From: Mesotaenium endlicherianum
Taxonomy: Eukaryota > Streptophyta > Zygnematophyceae > Zygnematales > Mesotaeniaceae
NCBI GenBank assembly: GCA_009602735.1
Contig: WELA01004964.1
Span: 2,741 to 66,740, forward strand
DNA length: 64,000 bases
Direction of reading: 5' to 3'
Positions 40,421-53,430 of this stretch are shown in pieces. Under the pieces are notes generated by a model, which was not told where the DNA came from, did no database searches, and worked only from the letters and a program-made list of their open reading frames with translations. The number at the start of each line of letters is the position of its first letter. Position 1 is the first letter of the stretch. A program made the translations under genes and the position numbers.

Positions 40421-42699
40421 CTAGCTCCACAGATCAGCAATGGCAGAGTTTCTGCGGCGGGCAGCAAGGCGAGCTCTGTGGCTGAGCTGGTCAATGAGGT
40501 CTTGGTTGCCCATGTACTCCAGGAGCTTGCGGCCCTTTGTGCGCTTCACAAACAGCTCCTTCCGAATCACTCCATGCACGCCCCAGTTTCCGTCGACTAC
40601 CTGCACGAGTGCATGGATACCAGCAAATAAACATCAACGTACATGCAGCGACCAGCCAAGGGAATAAATAACACTCTTAATGCTTTGACCGGTCCGCATA
40701 CATACTGTGAGCATTTCGGCTCCTTCAAACTAGGAGCCAGCAATAATGGACAGCAGACCTGCACGGAGATTGAAGTGGACTTAATCAGGGCCCCCGCCAT
40801 GCACCGCCTCCTCTCACAATCCCTTGGCAAACACTGACACATTCTCAAGTCAAGTCGCCGGAAAGCCAGCTTCTCCAGCTTCCCATGTTCCGCAACCATT
40901 CTCAATAGAAGAATTGTGATGGAATTTGAAGAAACTATTGATCTCCAGGTTCCAACCCACAACTACAATATCCGTCAACACTTCAGAACCATGAGCTCCA
41001 GGTACACCCCCAAAGCCCCCAAGCAAGATCAAAGCTCACCTGCGTTACAAAAAAGTCGATGGCCGTGCTCATGAGCCCGATGGCCTCCGCCTCCTGCAGC
41101 AGGAAGGAGCTCATGAGGAAGTTGAGCGTCTGATTGTAGGCCCCCTTCATGGCCTTGTCCAGGTTGCTGCCCGTCTGCGTGTTCCCCGGGAAGATGTTGT
41201 TGGGCACTGCCAGCTGCTCCAAGTAGTCCGAGTACGCAAAGCCGTGGACAAAGTACTCCTGCGCACGTACGCACATGCAAACCGACGGGTTCTTAAGGGA
41301 AAAACAACACTGAAGTGGTGAAATAATTATCCTGCCAGATCAAGCACTCTCCAACCGACGGTGTTCATTTTCCGCTCATCAACCAAAGGCCTCGGCTTTG
41401 AACGTAACCGACGTGATCTGTTCCTGCAAGAGCTTGAGCATTGCCAGTGCAGAAGGTGACGGACGTTACGTCAACCGACGTGCTGCGTTTCTGCAAGAGC
41501 TTGAGCATTGTCAGTGCAGAAGGTGGCAAAGGGCCTCTATAGGGCGGAGACCTTGACCCGAACCCTAGGGAGCTGCAAGCACGGGGGCGTGCTAGGATTC
41601 AAGATTTCAAGTCTCTGACACAAGCTTGACTAGCAGGCGCACAGACTGGGTCTTCCCTGGACTGGCAGCAGCACCAGCACATCGGACAAACAAAAGCAGC
41701 GGGAAGGTTCTGAAAATCCCGACCGAAGAGATTGCGTGATGGCCTCTTTGGTTTCATGCTGCCCTCCGTTCACAACAGAGTTCCAATTATGCATGCACTT
41801 GCACATGGGCAGCAGAACAATGCCTCTCGCAGTTGACTGGCGCAGCATGCCAAGCAGGGCTGGGCGTTCTCCTTCAGCAGGCGACGCGCTGGAAGCACAT
41901 GGCTCACGAATGGAGCCTGCTCCTCTGGACACCTCAGGAACCGCTCATGTGGCCTCTTGAGAATCAAGAAGAGAGCAGAGGGGGAAGTGAAATAGAAGCT
42001 GGAAGGTGCTACACTACTGGGAGGGAGATGGAGGACACCGGTATCAATCATTACATGTCCTCTTGACAAATGGATATAAGCACCCACCTTTTTAGTTTCG
42101 CCAAGTGGGAAGGCAAGCTTACTGATGACCTGGGGCAGCTTCTTCTGCACACATAAGACGAGTCAAAAGAATCAAAAGAATTGAAAAACAGACAAATCAT
42201 TAAGTGTGCCACCAGTTTAGAGAGACTGCGAGCTCCCCCAACTCAATGTGCACATGTTTGACGCTACAGAGGTTCATTCACACTGGCGAGCCCTGACATG
42301 TCTGCCAGGCCTGTCAGCACGCACCCTGGAGCTACTTCTCAACGTACGTGCTGAGCTCAGGCGAGTGGTGCGTGCTGAGCTGGCACGCTTAACAAGTCAC
42401 AGGCTGCTGCTACATGTCACGACTCTACTGTAGGGCTAATTCCCTTATCGCAGTAAAAACAATCGCGGCATATGCCAATTGCGCAGCTGGCCCCGTGAAC
42501 CGCGTGAAGCTCGATGCGCCACGTGGCAGAGAGATACACGCACGCGGGGCTGGCTTGAGCCATGGATTCACCGACTAGATGGAGTATGACTGGATTCTCA
42601 CCTGCTTGATGAGCGTGATCTTGAGAGTGGCTGTCATGTGCGTCTCGATGGCCGTGCCCGACACCTCGCCATCCCCTTGGGCTGCACCGACGCACACGC

Positions 42700-42731
<32 letters not shown>

Positions 42732-45700
42732 GCACACACACACACACACAAACACACACACAAACACACACATGCACACGCCCACGCACGCACACGCACA
42801 TGGCACAGGTTTATATCATGCACGCGCGCATGCACAAGCCAAGGGTGCAGGGTGTGCACGCACACGCATGCACGCAGTAGACGAGCACCCGTACACAATG
42901 TGCACATGCACATGCTCATGCAAGCACCGTCAGGAACGCGCTCACGCACAGACACCTGGTACATGGTACATGGTACATGGTGTATGCCACACAAATTCAC
43001 GCAAGTGAGAAAGGCGCCCTGGTGACGGCCTTGGCAAAAGGACAGCGCGTCCTTGCAAGCACTACAATTTTCATCTTCTGATTTCTGACCCTCCAACAAA
43101 AGCAAACCCCACATTAGCAGATTACGCAGACGGGGCACGCAAGCTCCCCTTCATTTGGTTCATAGAGATGGTTGTGCGCTACTCGCGTGCATTCATGCGC
43201 TAATTGGGCAGAATGCCATATGGCGGCAGAGGGGCTGCACGTGGGAATGCGCGAACACAGAGAGGGGGGGGGAGGGGGGGGGCAGGCGGCAGCAGCTTAC
43301 AGGCGTGCGTGTCGGCCACCACGAAGCGGGCACCTGGCAGCTCCACCTTGTAGTACATGGTGGTGCCGGGCCCCACCCGCCAGTTGTCAATGTTGCCTCC
43401 AAACCTGCATCATGCCGTCCCTCACCGCCCCCCAACCACCCACGCAGCAAGCCCGTCGCTTAGTTCACGCGAGCACCCTCCGCTCTTTCCCCGCTGCTTC
43501 CAAAATTCGCCAGGCTCCCGCCCAAGCCCTGGCTTTCATGGGGGGGGACCACCAGAGGGGGAGTGCTCCTCCTTTGGCCCTATGCATGGGCGGGACCACG
43601 CTCCACAGGTGCGCGCAAATCGGGTAAGAGAGCAGGATGACGTCTGACAGGCGTGGGGACTGGGATCTTCAGATATTAGGAACTTGAACTTCCCGCTGTG
43701 ACTTCTGAGCTCTATACAAAGAGTTGTGAATTGGGTGGTTGTGGAAGCAGTAGCGCCGTGGTCTTCCTGGCCGGCTGGACTCTGGAGAAGACCTTGTTGG
43801 CTCACAGCCGCGTTCGAACGGTGCCCTGCTTCTCCGTTGGGCTGCCGGCTGGCAGCCAGTCACAGCGCCAGCAGAGTACGATGAGCGTGCCGAGGGATAG
43901 GTGCAGCCCAAGGGCAAGAAGGAAGAAGCTGGGGATATGGAAGATTACTTGAGAGGGGGCGAGGGACATAGCCTAGCTGGCAGCCTGACGGCGACTCACT
44001 TGCTGGGAGGAATGGTGTTGCAGCCCTCGGTGCCAGCTGGCGCCCCGTTCAGGAACTTCTGCCCGTTGGCCGGCATCACAGCTGGCGGCGGTCATGGGCA
44101 CCCGATAAAATTTTAGAACACGTTGCCCGCCCAGACGCGCGCGCACGCATGCACGCACCCAAACAAACAATTGAGACTGGGTTAGGTTCATGACACCTGC
44201 ACCATCCGGCTGACTGGCGAACATACTAGCAATCTGGTCGGGCCAATCAGACCTCTGTAAGTCAGGGTCCTCAAAGAAACCCCAGCCCAATGCCGTGCTT
44301 GTCTTGGCCCCTTTCCTTCATCTTATCAAGCAGAGTCAACGGCAATGGGAGCAAAGGCTCACAAACATGCGAGTGGGATTGACGGCGACAGCAGGGGAAG
44401 GGGATGAAGGGAGAGAAGGAGGGGCAGGAGCAACCTGCGGGAACAGGAGCAGGTACAGCAGGGGCAGGGGCAGGGGCGGGATGAGAGCAGGGGGGGTACC
44501 CATGATGCCCAGGTGGGGGCGCAGGGGCACGCGGAAGTCAAGCGTGGCGTTGGTGTATGTGATCTTGCTCTGCTCGGGGCCCAGCAGCGTCTTCATGTTA
44601 CGTCCGTACGTCACTTTCTTGTTCGTCCCCCCTGCCAACCGCCCCGTCCCCGCCCCGTCCAGGTTCGACGACCCGTTTGTCGTCCTGCGTCAGCTCCAGC
44701 TAGCCTCCGGGCAGCAGCAATGATTGCACATGTTGGTGGGCGCGAAGGCAAGCAAGCACGCCCCCAAGCACGCGAGCAAGAGAGCAAGCATGCATACAAG
44801 CATGCGAGAAAGGGGGCAGGCGCACGTGCATGCAAGAGCGTGCGCAGGCTCTTGGCATCTCAGCGTATCGGAAGATCAGCAGTTCTCCCGCTTCTGCAAG
44901 GGACTATGGCCAGCTTTGCCTGTTCTAATGAACTCCACTTTGCTTTCTCTGGCCCACAAGAGGGGCCAGAGACTCGCAGGCGTACCAGCAGACTGGCTCA
45001 CTGCCAGACGGGCAGACAGCCGGCAAATGGTCAGAAAGACAGGCAGACAGACAGACAGCAAGGCCGCGGGCTTTTTTTCTGCTGAAAAGACTCACTCTTA
45101 AGCTCAGAGCTCAGCAGCAGCAGCAGCAGCAGGAGGAGGAGGAGAAGCAGGAGGAGCAAGAGGAGAAATAGGAGCAGCAGGAGAGAGCGATTGAGAGAGT
45201 TTATAACGGGAGAGCCAGGGGGAGGGAGATGGGGAAGGCAGCAGGGACGCCAGGTGGGGTCTGAATTGCGAGCGGCACGCACCCACGTCATACGCGTGCG
45301 GCGCCACCACACCGATGGGCTGATCATCCGCTGCCGTCACGAAGCCGCCCCGTGTCAGGATCGTGGGCTGCTTGTACTGCACACGGGGCCAGGTTGCCAC
45401 GTCATTGCATCACCACGTCATAGTGTCAGTGCGTCAGCGTCGTGTGAGTGCCACATCTGATTGTCATCACATCATGGGTCATCGTGCCAGCGCGCCCGAA
45501 AGCATCGTCACTAGGTGGTGGAGTGGGCAAAGGTTGCGGGGGAAGGGAGGGAAGCCCACAAAGGCGTGGGAAGGACTGTTAACTGCCTGATTGAAGAATA
45601 TGGTGATGCATGACACGTGTGAGAGCTGCAGTGACCACAAGATGCGTGCAGACGATAGGAGTGGAGGGAGTAGATCAAATGTCGTGCGGAGCGCGGGGAA

Positions 45701-48374
45701 AGGGATGACTGCGACGACAAAACCATAAAATACGAAAAGAAATAAGGACACCGTACACATGCACGCGCACGCAATTGCGCAACACATACACGCAAGCACA
45801 AGCTCTCTCCCGCTGCAAGAGCACGTCGTTGCATCCAGATTGTAGAGTGATTTCTGGAGGCATGCGCGCGTGCGTGCGTGCGCGTGCGCCCGGGTACCAA
45901 CCTGGTAGATGGGCTGCCCATAGTACTCCTTGTCCGACTTATCGTATACGATCTCGTACATGGTGATGGTGGCCGGCTCCGCCTGCGTGAAGGGCTTGCC
46001 ATCGGCGTGCCCTCCGCTCGTGAAGTGGTACCTGTCACGCCGAGGATCGAGAATTGGGGGGGAGGGGGAGGGGGAGNGTTCTCTAATCATTGTGGCGTGG
46101 GAGTTCCGACTGGACTTGCACAGTGCGGGAGTGTTCATGTTGAGAAAAGGGAACACGTGCACGCGCACTTGCAGGCACACAGGCACACAGGTACACAGGC
46201 ACGCGCACGCGTGCGCACGCATATGCACACGCACACGCAGGCACACGCACACACTTCCACTTACACTTGCACCGCTTCCGCATGGACACGCACAAGCCAG
46301 AAAAAGAAGTCACAGTCCATTCAACAGCAGGGTGACAGGCGCCGCTGAGGGCGGTAAGCTGCGAGGGGAGGGCACAGTGGGAAGGGGAGGGGGAAGGAAG
46401 AGAGGAAAGGGAGGAGGGGAGAGGGGAGATGGAAGGGGGGGGAGGTTCAGGAGGAGTGGGAGAAGTGGGAAGGGGGGAGGGAGAGCGATGACGGCGGCAA
46501 GGGGGGGTACCCAAAGGGGGCCATGACGTTGCAGCCGTACGTCTTCCCCGTGCTCGGGTTCTTGCGGGGCACTATCGTCTTGATCTCCACCTGCCAGCTC
46601 AGCAAAGACGCACTCGCACACGCACACGCACACGTGTACGCGCATCCACCCACACCTCAGCAGCGCACGAAACGAGTGTGGTTGCCAGCAGACGAAGTGC
46701 ACTGTGTGATGCTAGCAGAGAGGGCTAGCAGCATAGGAGAAGGCGACGGAGCGGCGGCAGCAGCAGCAGCAGCAGCAACCACTACGAGGGGAGCAGGGGC
46801 TCTTGAGGACCAGAAGCAGCCCAGCTCTAAGAGGAGCCTCGTTGCACGTGCCACATGGCAGCAGCAGAAAGCTCAGACCAAACAGAGACATCACACTTGA
46901 CAGCTCACCTCAGCTCAGCCTCCGGCAAACAACTGCTCTCCTTCATACCTCCAAATATTATATGCATGTAGACATCAAATCGGGGCCATGTGCTCGGTGC
47001 GCACGCTCCATTCAGGGCTCCTGGGGGCATGCATGCATCATTGCCAGCTGGCGCTCTGTGCATTCAAAATGAAAAAAATGCAGCAAGCACGAGCACATGC
47101 ATACGAATATGCATGCACACCACCCCACTCACGCGCAAACACAGGTGCGTGCACACACACGCGCGCGCGCACATACACACACGCACGCAAAGAGAAATTT
47201 GTACGCACACGCACACATATGCGCACGCAAACGGGCACACGCACACGCACGCGCACGCGCACACGCACACGCACACACACACACACATACTCATATACTT
47301 GTATGCTGATTGCACACACCTGGAGAACGTCGCCAGGCTCTGCGCCGCACACTTCGATAGGGCCCGTCACGATGTGGGGACCGCTGTCGGCGTACTGCGG
47401 CGACGCCTTGCTGGCATAGCTGGCGCCCTTCTTCCACTCGTACACCGACTCCACCCCTGGGTCACCCTGCGCTTGCCAGGTGGCAGGTGACAAGAAAGAG
47501 CACACATCACACAATTACACACATACACACCCACACGCATATGCACATATTGCATGAATATTACGTAGTTGCGCATGGGTACCAAACACTTACTTACATG
47601 CAACAGAGAGTACAACACAGTAAAAAACACACTACGTCAATGTATACAATCATACAAAGCATAGACGGAGTGCCAACTTCTATGTGAGACATGTGGGCAC
47701 GCACGCACTTATGCCCACCCACTTTGATCATCTTGGAGTAGTCGCCCCCAGCAGTGTGCGTGAGCACTTCGATGGTGATGGTGTCGCCGCTGTGCACCTG
47801 CCCCACGAACGGCGCGTCCAGGTCATAATAGCCCCACTTCACGGTGTCCCTGCCAGAAATAACAAGTAAAAAAAGATTTTTTTTAATTTTTTAAAGAATG
47901 TAAATTCAGTGCATGTCACAATAGCCCCATTTCACCAAGTCCCTGCCACAAATAATAAAGCAGTCCCGTTCCTAGGAGCCCCCCACTTCACAATATTGCT
48001 GCCCAAGATGCAAAATATCATAAGAAGAAAAACTTGTCACAGGAAAGTTAGTATGGGCCGCAGTAGCCCCATGTCACGGTGTTCTTCCAGAAATATTGAT
48101 ACTACGTTCAAGGAAAACTCAGTGCAGGTCGTCTCCGCACTTCGTACTATTCCTTCCAAATGCATACAAGTCCAGATAAAAATTATTGTGTCATAAAATT
48201 ACATTGCATCTTACAAAATGGATGACAGGAGATGATTGTCAAGCTCCCTTAAGAATGATGCACTCACACTTACACATGTGCACTCACACGCACACACAAA
48301 CACACGCACACAGTAATTACACCCCCCCCCCCCAAAAAAGAAGAAGAAGAAACAACACATGCACTTTTACCCAT

Positions 48375-48413
<39 letters not shown>

Positions 48414-48663
48414 GATAGACCCATCCATTACTATTCCGTTCACGCGAAGCCTCCATAAAATTCTGAAGCAAGTAAGCGCCATGCGTGTGCTTAATATAAT
48501 CAATGAGTGGCAATCTCTGAACTCACTTGTTGGCCTCCAGGTATTTGGTGCTGGGGTACTTGCAGCCCCTGTAGACTGCCTCGCTCAGAGGGGCGCCCAG
48601 CAGCAGGAGGACGGCGGCAAGAAGGAGGAGGCGTTGCCATGAGACAAGTTTCTGTGGAGCCAT
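40421..48663 (-). CDS. Acetamidase/formamidase family protein with signal peptide (spliced)
   Basis: FmdA/AmdA family amidase, which hydrolyses formamide or acetamide to ammonia and the acid. Thirteen exons, 5' to 3': 48527-48663, 47723-47849, 47320-47466, 46511-46590, 45902-46031, 45283-45376, 44500-44631, 44000-44081, 43301-43404, 42602-42681, 42088-42144, 41040-41258, 40421-40600. All junctions are in phase and the sum is 522 residues. The N-terminus has a strong signal peptide (hydrophobic [18 protein letters not shown]), so the enzyme should enter the secretory pathway. Family blocks visible: [39 protein letters not shown] with [21 protein letters not shown], the metal/active-site region. 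The C-terminal part has [12 protein letters not shown]. Substrate cannot be told from sequence. Introns are long and rich in GT repeats on the coding strand. Confidence 0.92.
41402..41527. repeat. Tandem duplication of ~67 bp in an acetamidase intron
   Basis: The block AACCGACGTG...TGCAAGAGCTTGAGCATT...CAGTGCAGAAGGTG occurs twice (about 41406-41458 and 41474-41526) in the intron between exons 11 and 12, with few differences. Confidence 0.8.
42693..42800 (+). repeat. CA/CGCA microsatellite in an acetamidase intron
   Basis: Lies just upstream (in the gene's sense) of the exon 10 acceptor, so the transcript carries a GU repeat close to the 3' splice site. It generates frames on both strands that are not genes. 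Confidence 0.85.
47140..47310 (+). repeat. CA-rich tract at a splice donor
   Basis: Irregular ACAC/CGCAC sequence that starts within a few bases of the acetamidase exon 3 donor (GTGTGTG on the coding strand). Confidence 0.8.
47905..48165 (-). repeat. Decayed copies of the exon 2 acceptor/exon border inside intron 1
   Basis: The real exon 2 border reads, on the plus strand, TAGCCCCACTTCACGGTGTC followed by CTGCCAGAAAT (47830-47861). Related blocks occur at about 47920-47955, 47975-48010 and 48063-48094, with a weaker one at 48119-48164. Each keeps an AGCCCC core, CAC or CAT around it, and a CC(A/C)(G/C)AAAT-like end. On the coding strand two of them would still read close to TVKWGY. They look like tandem duplicates of the exon edge that have decayed. 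Confidence 0.6.
48373..48410 (+). repeat. CA microsatellite in acetamidase intron 1
   Basis: A clean (CA)n run of nearly 40 bp, preceded at about 48324 by a C run and a GAA run. Confidence 0.9.
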
Positions 48664-50681
48664 GGGGCGCGTGTATATAAATGTTAATACTATACGCGTT
48701 TGTAAATATGCTTACTATGCGTGAATGTATGTACTTTATACTATATGCTATGTACTATATGCAATATAGGTTACTTTATGCTATATACGATATACGATAT
48801 ATTATACACAATTAAAATGCATGTGTATACTGTACATATGTGCCTTAGTACGAGTGCATAGATTGCACCCCCGTGTAGCCTGTCTAGCAATTAATGAACG
48901 TCGATTTCCGTCCACTATCTATAGTAGATTATAGTATAGAGAGGCAACTTCTATTGATATATACGTTTTCAGCTTTGATCAACTGCTGGTGCTATTATGC
49001 ATTCATCAAGGTGCGCCTTGAACCTTCCTCCCTCTCCCAGGACCTGCCATCATCATTCAGTGTGCGAATCCACCACAAGTGTTCACCGCCCAACCACACA
49101 TCAGATTGGCTTGAGTCACAAAAGCCTGGATGATCAGGACACCAGCTGCGAGGGCTTGGATAGAGAGGCGATAAGATGAGCTGTATATGTAGCACGTCAC
49201 TTTGAATAAATAGAGTACACAGTCGAGCGAAGAAGGATTTAAAATCTGACAACTAGGCAAATCATGAATCAGCCAATTGGATAGATGCAAGTTTCCACGT
49301 GAAGCTAGGCTGCTAGCTTCAAACGCAATCCTCCATTCAGTACGTCAGCTAGACGAGTATCGATAAAATACTGCTTACAGGTGAGCGAGGACCACTTGAG
49401 TGGTTCATAGAAAGCTTGCACTTGAAAGCAACGGAACATTTAGAAACTCTCAATATAATTCCTGAAACAAAACTTCCTTCGCATACAATGTAGTCGTCAC
49501 TGATGTGAATTGATGGAGGCATTTCAATGGCCGAGCACGAGGACATCAGTATCATACCTTCTCGTCGCGCAATCTCCAAGTGGGCTATGTTGTTGAAGGG
49601 AAATCAACCGTGGAGCTGAAGGTATCGATGAGCAATATTGGACGCTTTCCGATTCTCCTGGTTTACTCAGGCAACCATCACTTCGATTTCTTCCGACTCA
49701 GTGGCTACAGCCAGCTCTGCGATGCTCGCTCCTATGCACTAAGAATAACATTACACCCGCGCTCCTCATATATATACTTACTCTGAGAACGAAGACGCGA
49801 CTTTCCAGTGGCTTCCTTAAGCTTGCTCCTTAAGTGGGCTCTAGCGTCAGGCAATTCCTCGGGCTGGCTTGAGCCAGTTGGCACAGGGAATGCTCAGCAT
49901 TTCGTACACCTTGGTGACGGACTGTACTTGTAGTGCAATCTAGTCCAGTCGAGTCTGGATAACGGCGTGATTGCGTTATGTTCTGACATCCCGACATTCT
50001 GACATACAAATTGTGCTGCGAATTGCTATGGGGCGGAAAATTACTGAGGTTGTCTGTTGTTACGGCCAGTCATGATTCAAAAGGTCGGCTTCCCCGGGGC
50101 TTCCCGGTTTACATAGCACCAGTACGGGCAGCCTACACCCTAATTGGATCCGCCCGTGGTCGTTTTCCGCCTCGCATACTAGCCTAAAGTGACAGGTACA
50201 CTTGACACTGGAGTCTATCTTCTGCTCCGCATACTAGCAAACACAGGCAACTTTCGCGGTGCTATTACATGTTGTCACGTGGTCCAAATGTTAACCACCA
50301 TTGCCAACTCAAAATGTCTGACAGATACAGTTCCTGGCCAATTTATTGGTCATTTGTCTCAATCTGTCTGACATATTTCACATTTATGCTGCTGCGTCTA
50401 TTTGTTACAGATCTGCTTTGGGGCGTGTCAAGACCTCCCGTCCCGCTGGCGTATATTGGAGCCCGGAAGACAGGAGACTCCGGTTGTTGGGAGTCGGTAG
50501 TGGGGAGTCGGGACTCGGGAGGACTGGCTGAAGCATCCACTAAAAAATACAACGACCCCGAAATTGGCAAAATGGGGCACGGCATTTTACCCACTTGGGC
50601 AAGGAAAGTGGCGCTTGCCATTTTGTTCAATGAATGGAGGAAAATATATACGAAATTGTGGCATTTTGGCCACTTCATGCC
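48664..50681. other. Upstream region of the acetamidase gene; no gene recognised
   Basis: The first ~200 bp are strongly AT-rich with repeated TATA/TACTATAT motifs, a plausible promoter zone. The rest has only short frames without recognisable domains. Confidence 0.5.
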
Positions 50682-52185
50682 TGTCGCGACTGCTATCCAC
50701 TTGACGGTGCCGCACGCACAGCGCAAGCCCAGGTACGGGAAGTCAGTGTTGACTCACCGACCAAAGGACCAAGTTATCTCAGTCAGCGGTCATGTCAAAG
50801 GCGTTATCACTGTCAAAGTGGTCACGACACGTCAAACCCACACCCAGGGATGGATGGGGATTTGGACGGAGTAGTCAGCCGAAAAGCTAGGGGTATGGAA
50901 CCAGCAAGTGCCCGGAAGGGTACTGATCAATTGGCTATCTAAGCCAAGTACAGCAGGGATGTTGCAGAGGCATTCTGTGCCACCTCGGCCAAGACCCTCA
51001 GGTGACTAGTCACGTCTGGAGCATTCATCCTAAACGCTGCCAGCCAGCTACATAGGTATGATTGTCAGCTGAACGGCTAAGCGGTCACGCGCAACAATCC
51101 CAAGGCATGCATGCATGCGAAATGACAACACCTAAGCTGTGTGAGAGTTGCTAGGTAAGGACGGCATGCAAGCTAAGCATTGTGACTAAGCACTGGCATT
51201 CTCGAGAGAGGATAATGTGTGGTGCCTGTGAAAGGCACGAATCCTGCCTGAAGCTGCCTCATTCTTGCTCGCATCATTGTCAAAGGAAGCTAAAGGAGAT
51301 GAAGGAGTTCCCAAGGCCATAGAAGAGCCGAGACGCCACGCTTCTGCCGACGCTGGAAGATTTCTTCCTAAGTGTATCGTAGAATGGTTAGGCCTCAGGA
51401 GTTCCCAAGAGAGGATCTCGCTGGTGGAAAGTAGAGAGCTGCAGAATAGAATCTGTTAGGAGATTAGCGCAGATTGAGGTCAAAATCCGCAAGCGTGCGA
51501 GGGTCACTTAAAATGGTGAGTGCTGTGTTAGTCTCCAAGTTCTCAGAAGTCTCTTTTGTCGAATTGCTGATAGCAAGAGTAGTATTAACAAGTAAAGCTC
51601 TTCGTGAAGAACTGAGTGAGCCCAGCCGAGCAGTGAAGAGCTGTTAAGGCGCGGTGTTGATTGAAGAGCTCAGACCAGGCCAGCATAGATGTGCAGTTTC
51701 AGAGTTTTGTAAGCTGTGACTTGTGGAAGTTAAGCAAAAGCCTTGAAGGGCGATTTTCTCTGAACTTGACATTGCCTGTTGAGCTGCTTAAGTGTTATTT
51801 CTGCAAACCACAAAACTTGTTCATTCTGTAAACCCTCAATTTGGGTGAAAACCTGTGTGGAAGTAAGACGCTTCTGTCCTACTGGAAGGGAAGCTGAGGA
51901 TGAGATAAGTTTTCAAAAATTTATATTAAGTGTTGGTAGGGTGGAATGAGGAACTGGTTCAGCATGGGAAGCACTGAATGTGGAATGCTTCACCGCATGA
52001 TGCAAGTGCAGGAAGACCTGGAATGGTTCAACTCCAGCCAGTCCGCCACCGACACATGTGTAGGGGACCATCAACTCGGTCGATTTTTCGACGTGTAGCA
52101 ACGCACCGACACGTCGACCAGGTTGAAGGCACACGTGCTGAGAAGCTACGCACGTGCCAGGGGTTCGGCGCTTTTAGGCACAACA
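50682..52185 (+). repeat. LTR-like repeat, copy C
   Basis: 1504 bp starting TGTCGCGACTGC and ending AGGCACAACA, colinear with copies A and B. The flanking 4-mers TGCC and TACC differ at one base, fitting a decayed 4-bp target-site duplication. It lies 2 kb upstream of the acetamidase start. Confidence 0.75.
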
Positions 52186-52975
52186 TACCATTTTAGGAAC
52201 AAAATGATTTGTGTGTCCATTTGTTATATAAATGGCAGCATTGTACTAATTGCAGCATGCAATCTAATGACTACACATGGTCATGGTGCAGCCAAACATG
52301 AACATTTTATTAATAAAAATGCGTCAAGTCTTACAAAGTGGCACTTTCATAGGCTGGAAAATGCCTCTAGTCTATACAAACAATAACTGCCAGGCATAAC
52401 TATTGCTCATTCTCCGAAACTGCACAACACAACTCTAAGATTGAGCCACCTACGTACAACTAATCCTCACCACTAACCTTAAAATTAAGGTCTCTTTAAA
52501 CATCCTACAGGCTGCATACTTCTAAGCTATCAGCACATAATTTAGGACATAATATAGGAGCTCGCACCAAACATAAACACACACAAACAATACACACAAG
52601 CACTCGCCGGCACACACTTGCAAATGCGTGCACGAAAAAGAAAAGGTGCGCTCATATACACGCGCTAAGAGGCACAAAAGCATCTAGAGAAGGAGGCATA
52701 GAGACGAAACAGACACACATGGGTACGCGTGAGCGCACCAGAATAAGGTGGGGGCTTGTGGAGGGAAAACAAGATGAGGTGGCTAGAAAGGCTGAGGTGT
52801 GGGGGAGGAGGAGGGGAGCATGTTGATATTTTTCTCTCGACCTGCTACTTTAGGAACCTGCTGGGGTTCAAGAACCTACTCCCGCATGAGACTCAATGGA
52901 GGGGGACAATCGGGCAAGGCGGGACCAAGTTAACAACTTAGCTGAAAGATAAACGGTAGTTCAATGTTTACTTAC

Positions 52976-53243
52976 TTTTTTTGCGTGCCTCCCCACCGCT
53001 TCTCCTCCCTCCTCCCGAAAAACGGCATGCTGGAAGGCCAGAGATAGGTTTGGACGGTTGTTTTTGGGTTGGCGGCGTGTGAGGGAGCCAGCGGGGAGGG
53101 AGAAGAGAAGGAAGGGAGCGTCGGTGGGGCAAGGGGGCAAAAGGGGGCGGGGAAGAGAGGAGGATGGGACGAGAGGGAGCAGGCAGAACGAGCGAACGAG
53201 CAAGCAGACCAAACGCTCTCACACACACATGCACGCGTGCACG

Positions 53244-53297
<54 letters not shown>

Positions 53298-53430
53298 TGC
53301 GCACACAGCACGGACACGCACGCAAGGCAACTTTGTAGCGCAGGGAGTGGAAGTATCCCTGGAGCGGGTGCTTGCTCACCGCGTACACGACCTGCACCGG
53401 CAACGGCTTCTTCCCAGCTGCGTTGCTCAC
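52976..53430 (-). CDS. Two orphan candidate exons of an unidentified gene
   Basis: Candidate exon 1 is 53332-53430 (99 bp, acceptor GGCAG before GTGAGC), encoding a 33-residue non-repetitive peptide that includes LPVQVVYAVSKHPLQGYFHS. Candidate exon 2 is 52976-53029 (54 bp, acceptor TTCCAG, strong donor GTAAGT). Both are in phase 0 and join without a stop as ...LRYK-HAVFREEGG... The intron between them holds a CA microsatellite. The donor of the first (GTTGCC) is weak. I do not recognise the family, and no neighbouring exons were found, so this may be a gene fragment. Low certainty. Confidence 0.3.
53240..53310 (+). repeat. CA microsatellite
   Basis: Long (CA)n run between the two candidate exons. 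Confidence 0.9.

Noticed and set aside
42575-43138. Cys/Val-rich 187-residue minus-strand frame
   Set aside because: Mostly translated GT repeat. Only the short acetamidase exon 10 inside it is real.
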